Below the pieces are notes generated by a model. That model saw nothing but the letters and a program-made list of their open reading frames with translations, did no database searches and had not been told where the DNA came from. 64,000 bases of DNA, taken from positions 7,130,001 to 7,194,000 of the forward strand of contig CAVUHL010000003.1 in the NCBI GenBank assembly GCA_963741305.1, read 5' to 3'. The stretch is from DATMER01 sp963741305 (GTDB lineage Bacteria > Acidobacteriota > Thermoanaerobaculia > Multivoradales > UBA5704). Within the stretch, counting starts at the first letter, position 1. Every line of letters starts with the position of its first letter. Below, piece after piece: positions 25,585-33,224 of this stretch. The translations under genes were made by a program, and so were the position numbers.

Positions 25585-25717
25585 TGGACCTGCCCCGGTT
25601 TTGTGGACAGTTTAGGAATCGGGTCTTCTCCTCTTGTCTTCGGGGGGCCTGGGGGGCAGAGCCCCCCAGCACCAAGGTCCTACGGAAACGCGTAGCGCGC
25701 CTCGACTTAGCTTCATG

Positions 25718-26563
25718 CTAGGCAGCCTTCTTCTGCTTCTCGAACTCGGCCGGGCTCAGATAGCCAAGCGACGAGTGCCGGCGGTGGAGGTTGTACCAGC
25801 CCTCGAGGAACTCGAAGATGGCCCTGCGCGCTTCCTCATGGTTTTTGAAACGCCGCCGATCGAGCAACTCGCACTCCAGCGTCGCAAAGAAGCTCTCGCA
25901 CATGGCGTTGTCGAAGCAGTCGCCCACCGAGCCCATCGACGGACGCACTCCAGCTTTGCGGCAGCGTAGTCCAAAGGCGATGGAGGTGTATTGCGTACCC
26001 TGGTCGGAGTGGTGAATTACCCCTTTGGGCCGGCGCTGCTCAAGGGCCATGTTGAGAGCCTCCAGGACCAGTTCGGTGCGCAGATGCGTCGCCATCGACC
26101 AGCCCACCACCCGACGGCTCCAGGCATCCAACACCACTGCCAAGTACAGGAAGCCTGCCCAGGTCGGGATGTAGGTGATGTCGGCTACCCATAGTCGATC
26201 CCGGCCCTCGGCCGAGAAGTTCCTTTCCACCAGGTCCGGAGCTGGTCGGACCCTCTTGTCGCTGACCGTGGTAGTAGCCCACCGGCGACGGCTGGCTCCC
26301 TGCAAGCCCGCTTCGCGCATCAGGCGGGCCACTCGCTTGCGGCCGACTGGGATGCCCGAAGCCACGAGCTCGGCGCGAATCCGCGGTGACCCATAGGTCC
26401 CGCGGGAGCGTTCATGGATCAACCGGATCTGCTTGAGAAGCTCCTCGTCACTCTCGGCTCGCCGCGACCGCGGCCGATGCGACCACACGTAGTACCCGCT
26501 GGCGGAGACACCCAGCAGGCGACACATCCTCCTGACGCTGTACATGGCCTGGTTGACTCTCAC
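25718..26563 (-). CDS. IS3-family transposase OrfB (DDE integrase)
   Basis: 281 residues. HTH_21-like N-terminal region (RSRGTYGSPRIRAEL, VGRKRVARLMREAGL) followed by an rve integrase core with the catalytic triad in VADITYIPT (Asp), IHHSDQGTQY (Asp) and ESFFATLECEL (Glu), then NLHRRHSSLGYLSP. It starts at a GTG that overlaps the orfA stop (GTGA). IS3 elements usually make an OrfAB fusion by -1 frameshifting; an AAAAG run near the end of orfA could serve, but coupled initiation is equally possible here. Confidence 0.93.
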   Translation of the reverse strand: MRVNQAMYSVRRMCRLLGVSASGYYVWSHRPRSRRAESDEELLKQIRLIHERSRGTYGSPRIRAELVASGIPVGRKRVARLMREAGLQGASRRRWATTTVSDKRVRPAPDLVERNFSAEGRDRLWVADITYIPTWAGFLYLAVVLDAWSRRVVGWSMATHLRTELVLEALNMALEQRRPKGVIHHSDQGTQYTSIAFGLRCRKAGVRPSMGSVGDCFDNAMCESFFATLECELLDRRRFKNHEEARRAIFEFLEGWYNLHRRHSSLGYLSPAEFEKQKKAA

Positions 26564-26877
26564 GAATCTGAAGACCTTGGTGGGATCGATCCGGTCTCCC
26601 GAGCAAACCAGGCCGCGGCTTTTGACAAGATATCTCGCTCTTCTTGCAGGCGCCGGTTCTCACGCCGCAAACGGCTCAGCTCCTCACGCTCGACACTCGT
26701 CAAACCCTCTTCGCGATGACCCTCCTCCGGATCACTCTGCCGTACCCAAGCCCGGATCGAATCAGCTGACGGTTCATACTCACGAGACAGGGCTTCCGGC
26801 GTGCGGCCAGACCGCACCAAATCTACCATCTGACGTCGGAACTCGAAAGAATACGGGGGTCTACCTCTTGCCATCAT
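26560..26877 (-). CDS. IS3-family transposase OrfA (HTH protein)
   Basis: 105 residues from the first of two adjacent ATGs, with SD AAGGAG 4 nt upstream. MARGRPPYSFEFRRQMVDLV and GRTPEALSREYEPSADSIRAW form the helix-turn-helix, followed by a leucine-zipper-like LSRLRRENRRLQEERDILSK that mediates dimerisation in the family. It sits next to the right terminal inverted repeat, as expected for the upstream gene of an IS3 element. Confidence 0.92.
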   Translation of the reverse strand: MMARGRPPYSFEFRRQMVDLVRSGRTPEALSREYEPSADSIRAWVRQSDPEEGHREEGLTSVEREELSRLRRENRRLQEERDILSKAAAWFARETGSIPPRSSDS

Positions 26878-26938
26878 GGAACTCCTTATCCCTAAGGATG
26901 ACGAGTCCACGAAACCGGGTCAACTTCACGGGCAGTGT

Positions 26939-27357
26939 CCCGGATGATCCGGGAAGCACCCCGGACGATTCGGGAAGGTGCCCGGACGTTTTGGGAAGCT
27001 TCCCGGATCTTCCGGGCAGTTGCCCGAACCGTCCGGGTAGTTGCCCGGATCGTCCGGGAAGGTTCCCGAATCGTCCGGGCAGTTGCCCGGATCATCCGGG
27101 AAGCATCCCGAACCATCCGGGTAGTTGCCCGGATCAACCGGGAAGGTCCCTCGCTCGCGGGGAAAGTTGCCCCGGTCGGCCGGGAAGGTTCCGTGCTCGC
27201 CGGGGGACCTCCCGCGGCGGTCCGGGAAGTTAGCCCGGTCATCGCGGAAGTTTCCCGAGTCCTGCGGGCAAGCTCCGCGTTCGCCAGGGAAGGTTCCTCG
27301 ATGTTCCAGGCAGGTTCCGTTACAGATGGGGAGGCTTCCCGGAGCCGTCCTAAAGCA
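26939..27357. repeat. 21-bp tandem array R3 (about 20 units)
   Basis: Exactly 21-bp spacing through about 20 units, with consensus CCCGGATCATCCGGGAAGTTG. The first 15 bp are a dyad (CCCGGAT/ATCCGGG). The first ten units are well conserved; later ones drift (CCGTGCTCGCCGGGGGACC). All reading frames stay open because 21 is divisible by three. No SD or codon bias points to one frame. Confidence 0.85.
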
Positions 27358-27594
27358 TCGCTCCCCCCATCCGAAGCGGGAAGGGCCTCATCTCAAAGGA
27401 GCCGAATCCGCCTGCAGGGGAGTATGCCTGCGCAGCTCTGGCGCTTGGGTGCTCCATCGCTGGTGGACGTTTACGCGTCAACCATTCGTCGCAGAAGCCG
27501 CCTACTGAATGTCCTTATGCGCGGCCTTCGATGGCTTTGACGAGCTTAAGCAAGCGGCGTAGAATTCTGGGCAAGTAGCAGGAGACTCAACGAG

Positions 27595-27666
27595 ATGGGC
27601 ATGACTTTCTGCATAGCCAAGATGGCGGCTTTCGTTCTCAATGGTGAGTTGTGGGCTGCCGATTAA
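27595..27666 (+). CDS. Very short ORF at the start of cassette block 2
   Basis: 23 codons (MGMTFCIAKMAAFVLNGELW..) with an upstream AGGAGACTC, ending just before a GCTGTTAGCCGG that resembles an attC right box. It could be the truncated tail of a cassette gene, a leader peptide, or chance. The 237 bp before it (27358-27594) hold no recognisable feature. Confidence 0.2.
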   Translation: MGMTFCIAKMAAFVLNGELWAAD

Positions 27667-27709
27667 ACTAGCTGTTAGCCGGTATAGTCCTTTAGAGTAG
27701 GCGGGAACT

Positions 27710-28576
27710 ATGGATTGGGGCAGCGTCGGAGAGTTTCTTCTGCAGCTGACAGCTATTGTGGTCAGCGTACTAATCGTCGTGTACCAAGTGGGTCGGCAGC
27801 ACCGTAGTAGCCTTGAGCTTCAGAGAGAAAACCTCAAAGACGAGCAACGCCTTAAGTTGTTCGACGACCTTTCCGAAAAGATTGTTGCTGCCGAGAAAGC
27901 TCTCGTTGACCTCAGTCTTTGGGGTTTCTTCGTTCCTTCAGAGCTGCGCAACTTCATACACCAGTCGCGAATTCCTGGCTTCACTCCTGTGCCCGTCCGT
28001 TCACGCAGTACTCAGTTTCTGGAGAAACAGAGAGAGGTTGACAAAGCTCTCAACGCCGTTATACGAACAATCGAGTATCGTGAGGTCATCGATCCTGCGT
28101 TTGTTATCTTTCGATACGCAATTACCAGTGGGTCAGAGAAGTGTCGGGAGGCCTTCAATGCGTTTAATCAGGCAATTTTGCCGCTGCTCCCTGTCGACCC
28201 GCCGCCAGACTTGGCGGCGAAGGGAATTACACCTCGCAGTCTCAAGGCACCAACAGAAGAAGACGTAGAAGCGCTTGAGCCGCTGGGACGCTCTCTGCAT
28301 TCAGAGTACCTCGAACTCGGGGGATACCTGAGCGATCTAAGTCGCGAGGCTCAAAATCGACTGATCGGCAGTTTGTTTGCTCAACAACTTCAACCACGGC
28401 GCCCGCTCGAAGAAGGTCATCTAGTCATCGGTACTTCGAAGGACTCTCTGCTGCATGCAGAAAAGCAATTGGAGCTGGCGAAACACATCCACCCAGACTC
28501 CTTGCCTTCTCGTGTGCTCTATCCGCCAGAGACTCCTTCCTTCAGGAGACGATTACTCAAATGGAGGCGCCCGTGA
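27710..28576 (+). CDS. Unknown membrane-anchored protein (cassette gene)
   Basis: 288 residues, lower GC than core genes. A single N-terminal TM (FLLQLTAIVVSVLIVVYQVG) followed by a charged helix (SSLELQRENLKDEQRLKLFD) and a mostly helical cytoplasmic part, ending basic (PSFRRRLLKWRRP). No catalytic motif or family recognised. The stop lies 7 bp before a well-formed attC, the standard cassette arrangement. Confidence 0.6.
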   Translation: MDWGSVGEFLLQLTAIVVSVLIVVYQVGRQHRSSLELQRENLKDEQRLKLFDDLSEKIVAAEKALVDLSLWGFFVPSELRNFIHQSRIPGFTPVPVRSRSTQFLEKQREVDKALNAVIRTIEYREVIDPAFVIFRYAITSGSEKCREAFNAFNQAILPLLPVDPPPDLAAKGITPRSLKAPTEEDVEALEPLGRSLHSEYLELGGYLSDLSREAQNRLIGSLFAQQLQPRRPLEEGHLVIGTSKDSLLHAEKQLELAKHIHPDSLPSRVLYPPETPSFRRRLLKWRRP

Positions 28577-28582
28577 TTACAC

Positions 28583-28650
28583 GGCTAACAAACGCTTGCA
28601 CCGGCCGGCCGGCTGCGCCGTCCGCACGGTGAAGCGCCATGGCGTTGGGC
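28583..28650 (+). other. attC site 4 (best-preserved in the window)
   Basis: GGCTAAC at the left and GTTGGGC (perfect GTTRRRY) at the right. The inner arms CGCTTGCACCG and CGGTGAAGCG are complementary except for one extra G on the left arm, the extrahelical base that sets strand choice in attC folding. The variable centre is GC-rich and can fold. This is the strongest evidence that the region is an integron cassette array. Confidence 0.8.
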
Positions 28651-28681
28651 GTCTACTCTACGATAACTGGACTTGACTTCG

Positions 28682-29104
28682 ATGAAACGGCCACGACAGC
28701 ACCAGATCGGTGATACCGGCGAATTGCGTGTTGCTCACGCTTTTGTGCAGTACGGTTGGATAGTCGAGAAGCTTAACTCAGACTATGAATTCGATTTTTT
28801 ACTTCAGCGCGTCGAAAGAGAGAACGTTACAGGGGACTTCGCGCTAATTCAAGTCAAGGCTACCGAGGCCGGAGATGCCCCAGGAGCGGGAAGCCCTCCG
28901 GCGCTCAGGATTGCTGCCAAGCACCAGCGACTTTGGCAGTCGACCCCAATTCCGACGTTTCTAGTGCTCGTTGACTTGAATGAAGATCGCCTTTTTATTG
29001 CCGACTGCCGAAGCCTAGCTGTCATGCAACAGCGTGAGGTGAAAAATGATGGGCTGGCGAAGGAGGATTCTCGGCGAATACGACCTGACCAGTCATACTT
29101 CTAA
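28682..29104 (+). CDS. DUF4365-like protein (PD-(D/E)XK-type fold, cassette gene)
   Basis: 140 residues. The order IGDTGELRVAHAFVQYGW, NSDYEFDFLLQR and FALIQVKATEAG gives a Glu, an Asp and a QVK as in PD-(D/E)XK nuclease-like DUF4365 domains, which are common in restriction and defence contexts. ATG at 28682 is chosen; a TTG three codons earlier is in frame and neither has a clear SD. It follows attC 4 directly. Nuclease activity is inferred from fold motifs only. Confidence 0.6.
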   Translation: MKRPRQHQIGDTGELRVAHAFVQYGWIVEKLNSDYEFDFLLQRVERENVTGDFALIQVKATEAGDAPGAGSPPALRIAAKHQRLWQSTPIPTFLVLVDLNEDRLFIADCRSLAVMQQREVKNDGLAKEDSRRIRPDQSYF

Positions 29105-29136
29105 CACCAGAAAGTGCTGGCCAGATCACCACAGAC

Positions 29137-29427
29137 GTGGCGGAGTATTGGGCAAGGTTCAGGGCTACGATGTGGGCAAGTGTAACGAAGGGAGCAGGCA
29201 TTAGTCGCTGGATTCCCGTGATCTCGAACCTCCCATTATGGCCAGTGCCTATTCTTCGGCTGGTAAACCTTAACTCGGAGCTAGTAGAGATCCTCGGAAA
29301 CCAACTGGCTGACAGCGTCACTATGGATATCATGCGTAGTCTCGTCGGCCGAACGAAGAGAACACAGGATTTCATGACGCCCAACCCTTATGAGGCCCCC
29401 GGTGGTCAAGGCATAGAGGGTCCGTAG
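29137..29427 (+). CDS. Unknown cassette protein, 3' end altered by IS1111-like insertion
   Basis: 96 codons from GTG. The sequence is hydrophobic in the middle (WIPVISNLPLWPVPILRL). The frame runs through the attC left box (GCCCAAC) and about 35 bp into the inserted element, so the last ~12 residues (EAPGGQGIEGP) are IS-derived. No SD is visible and minus-strand frames of similar length exist; orientation is taken from the attC polarity. Confidence 0.35.
   Translation: MAEYWARFRATMWASVTKGAGISRWIPVISNLPLWPVPILRLVNLNSELVEILGNQLADSVTMDIMRSLVGRTKRTQDFMTPNPYEAPGGQGIEGP
29379..29385 (+). other. Left R' box of attC site 5, split by IS
   Basis: GCCCAAC is a perfect RYYYAAC. It lies 7 bp before the GAGGCCCCC subterminal repeat of the IS1111-like element. 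The rest of the attC is at 31172-31228 on the far side of the element. Confidence 0.5.
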
Positions 29428-30046
29428 TAGCTGGGCGGGGGGCTCCAGCTCAATCAGGACCGCGAGTCGGATGAAGATGCTCTCCTCTGCTTGGTTTCTC
29501 AATCGGCGCAGGGACTGCCTGCACCAAACACCTATCGAGGCTCAGCCGCCGCCTGGGCGGCGGTGTGAAGCCGTGGCTCCACGTCCTAGAAACGTTTCTG
29601 TGCCCTCATGCCGGCCCATTCAAAGTGCGGGCTCGCGGTCGATCGACCGTGTCCAGTTATGCGGCGGGCTCGGGGAAGGGGCAGAGCAGTCACCTTCTCT
29701 TTCTCGAGATCTTCTTGTATTCAAGACGCCGATCTTCGTCGCCGGGCCTGTGGAGCCTGTGGGCGGCGCCCGAAGGGCGTCCGTCCAAGGAGCTGTGGGA
29801 AGCGCGTCTCACGCGCTTTCCACAGCTCCGGCAGGATCCATAGGCCATGGGAGGGGGATTCCGATCTCGGCATCTTGGCGAAAAGCTGAGCGAAAGAGGG
29901 TGTCCAATCCCTGGGGCAGGCTGCCAGGCTGTGTGCCGATGGACCTCGGTCGCGCTCTGAGGCGCACGGATCTGCCCGATCGAAAGGTCCTTGCTGGCTC
30001 GGCCCTTGAGGCTCCAGTTGGGCGGCGGGCTCACCCTCTTTCCTCC
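29428..30046 (-). ncRNA. Candidate bridge (seeker) RNA region of IS1111-like element
   Basis: 619 bp without a credible gene, transposase-distal within the element. It contains strong hairpins: 29789-29829 (two 19-nt arms, one mismatch, 3-nt loop), CCGCCGCC-TG-GGCGGCGG near 29549, and CGCCC-GAA-GGGCG near 29768. IS110/IS1111 elements are known to encode a structured bridge RNA in their long non-coding end that selects donor and target DNA. Exact RNA limits and loops cannot be set by eye. Confidence 0.35.
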
Positions 30047-31093
30047 TTAAACGTTGACAAAGCGTTGCATGTCGAAGGGCTTCTTGCGCAGCAGCATGTA
30101 ATAGACGGCCCGTCCGAGCTTGGCCGCCAGTATGCTGAGAGCTTTGCCCTTGCCGTGTTTCTTCTCAATGCGGCTGAAGTACTTTCTGCCTGCCACGTTC
30201 CAACGCAAGAACAGGGCGGCGGCTTCGGAGAAGGCCCACTTGAGGTGGACGTTGCCGATCTTGCTGCCGGTCGTCTTCGTAGTCTTGCCGGCGGACTCAT
30301 GCCTGCCCTTGACAAGTCGGGAGTAGGACAGGAAGTCCTTTACGCTGGGAAAGCGTCCAAGGTCATCGATCTCGTAGAGCAGGGTCAGAGCCAAGATCTC
30401 CCCGATTCCAGGTATGGAGCGCAGCAACGAGAAGCCGTGCCCGTGATCCTTTCGGACCTCGTGGAGCAGGAAGAGCTCGAGGTCGCGGATGACCTCGTCG
30501 AAGGTTTCGATCAGGGCGACGTCGGCGGCCATGGACATCTGGACACTGCTGTCGTCGAAGTGCTCGATGATGGCTCCATGGTCCTTGGTCTTGTCGATCC
30601 TCTCCTCGAAGGCAGGGAGGTTGTACTGAGTGTTGGTGTTCTGGATATGGGTGAGCAGCTCGGCGCGCTTTCTGACCAAGAAGGTCCGGCGCCGCATGAG
30701 GTCGCGGGTGGCTCGCTTGTCGCGGGGGTAGACGTAGGCGTAGGGGAGATTGCCGCCGCGCAGAAGCGAGGCGATCTTGTAGGAGTCGAGACGGTCGTTC
30801 TTGGACTTGCCGCCGTGAATCGCCTTCATGTCGAGGGCATGACCGAGGACGAATTCGATCCCCTCCTGGGCGCATACGTCGGCGACCCAATACCAGCAGA
30901 AGACACACTCGACGGCGACGGCGAGGTCCTTGCGGCGGTAGGGTCGAAGGACTTGGAGGAGCTCGTCTCGGTCGCAGTCGATCTTCTTGTGAACCAGCGT
31001 CTTGCCGGATCGATCAAGGATGCAGACGAACATGCTGCGCGCATGGAGGTCGATTCCACAGTAGTGACGGTGCTGTTGGGTGTAGAATCTCAT
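30047..31093 (-). CDS. IS110/IS1111-family DEDD transposase
   Basis: 348 residues. The N-terminal DEDD (RuvC-like) domain has YCGIDLHARSMFVCILD (first Asp), VAVECVFCWYW (Glu) and KNDRLDSYKIASLL (Asp pair). The C-terminal transposase_20 part has LLRSIPGIGEILALTLLYEI and a serine-bearing SYSRLVKGRHESAGK, then NVHLKWAFSEAAALFL. Length is normal and there is no frameshift, so it may be functional. It recombines DNA guided by an element-encoded RNA in this family. Confidence 0.92.
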   Translation of the reverse strand: MRFYTQQHRHYCGIDLHARSMFVCILDRSGKTLVHKKIDCDRDELLQVLRPYRRKDLAVAVECVFCWYWVADVCAQEGIEFVLGHALDMKAIHGGKSKNDRLDSYKIASLLRGGNLPYAYVYPRDKRATRDLMRRRTFLVRKRAELLTHIQNTNTQYNLPAFEERIDKTKDHGAIIEHFDDSSVQMSMAADVALIETFDEVIRDLELFLLHEVRKDHGHGFSLLRSIPGIGEILALTLLYEIDDLGRFPSVKDFLSYSRLVKGRHESAGKTTKTTGSKIGNVHLKWAFSEAAALFLRWNVAGRKYFSRIEKKHGKGKALSILAAKLGRAVYYMLLRKKPFDMQRFVNV

Positions 31094-31171
31094 CGAGGCC
31101 TCCTTTCTTTATCCTCAACGCCACGAGCCTACCGCAGGCTCGGAGGGAGGGGGCCTCAAACAGTATCCCGG

Positions 31172-31228
31172 TCGCTGCACAGGACGGCTGACGCCGCCTG
31201 TGAGCTTACACAACGTAGCGTTCGCCGG
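31172..31228 (+). other. Right part of attC site 5, split by IS
   Basis: GCTGCACAGG, then CGGC-TGAC-GCCG with CACAGG/CCTGTG arms and one bulged A, then TGAGCTTACACAACG and the right box GCGTTCGCCGG. Its right half resembles attC 3. Together with GCCCAAC at 29379 it would make a normal-length attC. Confidence 0.55.
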
Positions 31229-31278
31229 CGGGGGAGCGGTAGCAGATCAGATAAGTTTTTGGAAAGGCGGTAGCGGCT

Positions 31279-31977
31279 ATGAACACAATCCAAACGTACC
31301 GAGACCGGTCCGGTCTTGCGAGGCTTCTGAAATTTTTGCTGGGGCTCGGTGCCGCAGTCGCCGCGGTTTCTCTGCTATCGTCTTTCATGCAAATCGAATT
31401 GCTGAGCAGGAGCTATTCCGAGAGCGAGGGGCAAGCGAATGACTTGAGAGAGCAGATAATTGGTGTTCTGCAGCTAGTCCTGTACTTATGCACGGCTGTC
31501 GTTTTTGGGCGGTGGATCTACCGTGCCAATCAGAATGTCCGAGCGCTCGGCGCGGATGATCTTCCGATTACGCCAGGTTGGGCAGTTGGATATTTCTTCG
31601 TCCCAGTGGTGAATCTTTGGAGACCATACCAAGCAATGAAAGATTTGTGGAAGGCGAGCCATAACCCAACTTATTGGCAGACCATTATTTTGGAGCCTGC
31701 GATATTGCCAGTGTGGTGGGGCCTTTGGATCTTGTCTAATGTATTGGGTCGCGCATCATCTCGAGCGATGAGCGGCGCGAACACAGTTGAGAATTTTAGG
31801 TACGCTACGTACTTGCAAACCGCTGCTGAGGCTGTAAGCATCAGTCTCTGTTTAGTGGCTCTCTCTGTCGTCACGCAGATCCATCGTGCACAGAGCAGGG
31901 CCGTAGCCCTAGGGGCGCCTCAGCCGCTGGTAGCAATTCCTGGCGCCGGCGAACACCGGCCTCCAGCGGACACCTAA
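31279..31977 (+). CDS. DUF4328 membrane protein (cassette gene)
   Basis: 232 residues with about four TM segments (LLKFLLGLGAAVAAVSLLSS, IIGVLQLVLYLCTAVVF, a third around 150-165, SISLCLVALSVVTQI). DUF4328 landmarks: FGRWIYRANQNVRALGA, TPGWAVGYFFVPVVNLWRPY and QAMKDLWKAS. Function of the family is unknown. It lies 50 bp after the broken attC 5. The stop overlaps an ACCTAAC that looks like an attC left box, but no right box follows. Confidence 0.8.
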   Translation: MNTIQTYRDRSGLARLLKFLLGLGAAVAAVSLLSSFMQIELLSRSYSESEGQANDLREQIIGVLQLVLYLCTAVVFGRWIYRANQNVRALGADDLPITPGWAVGYFFVPVVNLWRPYQAMKDLWKASHNPTYWQTIILEPAILPVWWGLWILSNVLGRASSRAMSGANTVENFRYATYLQTAAEAVSISLCLVALSVVTQIHRAQSRAVALGAPQPLVAIPGAGEHRPPADT

Positions 31978-32017
31978 CGGCGCCGCCGAGGCCCCAGCGT
32001 ATATCGCGAGGAGCGAC

Positions 32018-32509
32018 ATGCCCGGTCGACGCGTACATGCCTTCCTGATCCTCACTTGGCTGATCGCCGTCGGCTGCGATCGGCGCGAGCAGTCGTCGTC
32101 CAGCAATACACCCTCGCCAGCACCGACCTCTCAGCCCGAAGTCAAGTGGGTTGATCCCAGCACGCTCCAGCCCGGTCTAATCCGACATGATTCGCTCACG
32201 CCCGAGCAGATGGAGCGCGTACGAAAACTTCAGGCCGTGTTCGTCGAGGTCGACGGCCAATCGGTTGAGCAGTGGGTCGACAACTTCAAGCGTGACTCGA
32301 ATCCGGATCGTGAGCTGGATATTTGGGAAACGATGGCGAAGGCGCACACCGCATACTGCTCGAAACGTACTCTATCTCCCGAAGCTAAGAAGGAAGTGTA
32401 CAAGGTCGTCTTACTCCGCTCGATGGCGTCAGAGAAGGACGTCTTGGAGCGCTTGGAACTCAAGGTGCTCACGAAGGACGAAGCTGTCGCAGTGATGCGC
32501 GGTTTCTGA
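32018..32509 (+). CDS. Unknown lipoprotein
   Basis: 163 residues with SD AGGAGCGAC. Signal peptide and lipobox-like end (AFLILTWLIAVGCDRREQ), then a Ser/Pro-rich linker (SSSSNTPSPAPTSQPE) and a helical domain (LTPEQMERVRKLQAVFVEVD, SPEAKKEVYKVVLLRSMASE). It is probably surface- or periplasm-anchored. No family recognised. Single plus-strand gene in the accessory block. Confidence 0.65.
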   Translation: MPGRRVHAFLILTWLIAVGCDRREQSSSSNTPSPAPTSQPEVKWVDPSTLQPGLIRHDSLTPEQMERVRKLQAVFVEVDGQSVEQWVDNFKRDSNPDRELDIWETMAKAHTAYCSKRTLSPEAKKEVYKVVLLRSMASEKDVLERLELKVLTKDEAVAVMRGF

Positions 32510-32619
32510 CGGCGGAGCGGCCGCGATATAGCCAGCCGTTGCAGCGGACCGGGCAGGCGTCACGGTCCTCGTGATTCGAAAGCGGCTCGTCGCCCGCCCG
32601 CAATTTTAGGAGAAATGGT

Positions 32620-33021
32620 ATGAACGGTCCAGCCCTTCTATTGGTAGCGTGGGGATTCATCTCGATGGCCATGGACGCCGTCCTCTGGGGGATAGCGAGC
32701 AACGTCGTGTTCCGGTTTTTCCGTATCGGCATCAGGAGGTGGTGGATCGGAGCCGTCGCTCTTTGGGTGATCTATTTCGCCTGGGACGAAGTGCTAAGCG
32801 GCTTTATGGCACGAGCTAGTAGCGTCAGTTTTGAAAACTCATCACTGAAAGATCTACTGGGAGAGAATCCTTTCACTCTTGATATCGGGGACGTCGTTTC
32901 GTCATTGGTCATTTCTTTCGCTGGTTTCGGATTCGGTCGATGGTTGCTTGGCCGCTACGATGCCCGCTTGCGCAACTCGGTCTCGGAGCCACTGGTCAAC
33001 CCGGCATTGGAGCGGATATGA
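32620..33021 (+). CDS. Unknown small membrane protein
   Basis: 133 residues with SD AGGAGAAATGGT. TM segments are near 5-25 (LLLVAWGFISMAMDAVLWG), 40-58 (WWIGAVALWVIYFAW) and 92-108 (VVSSLVISFAGFGFGRWLL). Not recognised. About 55 bp after the stop, GGCTAACGGTGCGCAG resembles an attC left half without its right half, consistent with a decayed cassette. Confidence 0.6.
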   Translation: MNGPALLLVAWGFISMAMDAVLWGIASNVVFRFFRIGIRRWWIGAVALWVIYFAWDEVLSGFMARASSVSFENSSLKDLLGENPFTLDIGDVVSSLVISFAGFGFGRWLLGRYDARLRNSVSEPLVNPALERI

Positions 33022-33224
33022 TTCCCTCTGCGTTCGGGTTGAGCCCGCTGGGGCTGAGCCCGAGATCAGGAGGTGCCGCCGGCTAACGGTGCGCAGTCAT
33101 CCCAACCCCAGAACACGGAAACTCAAATGAGAAAGCTCAAAACTTGCGAGGTGACACAACGTGGAGCGCCGCATCTTCCCGTGTGACAAATAGACTCAAA
33201 GCCTCTGGCTAGAAAGGAAGCGAT

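Larger units (their letters stand above)
25585..26928. mobile_element. IS3-family insertion sequence (1344 bp)
   Basis: Terminal inverted repeats of 24 bp: 25585-25608 (TGGACCTGCCCCGGTTTTGT..) and 26905-26928, matching at about 17 of 24 positions with TG..CA ends typical of IS3. It encodes orfA and orfB on the minus strand. Both orfs look intact, so the element may be active. The flanks are two halves of one 21-bp array unit. No 3-4 bp target duplication is visible. Confidence 0.88.
29386..31171. mobile_element. IS1111/IS110-family element inserted in an attC
   Basis: A DEDD transposase on the minus strand is bounded by 9-bp subterminal inverted repeats GAGGCCCCC (29392-29400) and GGGGGCCTC (31149-31157). 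The non-coding DNA is long (about 620 bp) downstream of the transposase and short (about 60-80 bp) upstream, as in the IS1111 subgroup. Left and right flanks are the two parts of one attC site. The outer boundaries are estimates because these elements lack terminal repeats and target duplications. Confidence 0.7.

Noticed and set aside
25575..26938. Target-site duplication for the IS3 element
   Set aside because: The 3-4 bases outside the two terminal repeats (TGAC and CGGG) do not match.
26935..27540. Long ORFs through array R3 (and similar ones in R2, R4) as heptapeptide-repeat proteins
   Set aside because: A 21-bp period keeps several frames on both strands open at once; there is no SD, no consistent codon choice and no conserved start. 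The ORFs follow from the repeat.
29022..29502. Minus-strand ORFs (120 and 73 codons) around 29.0-29.5 kb
   Set aside because: They cross the attC box and IS boundary and overlap the DUF4365 gene; no SD and no recognisable sequence.
14204..32000. An integron integrase gene
   Set aside because: No protein with tyrosine-recombinase motifs is encoded; the only recombinases are the IS3 and IS110-type transposases.
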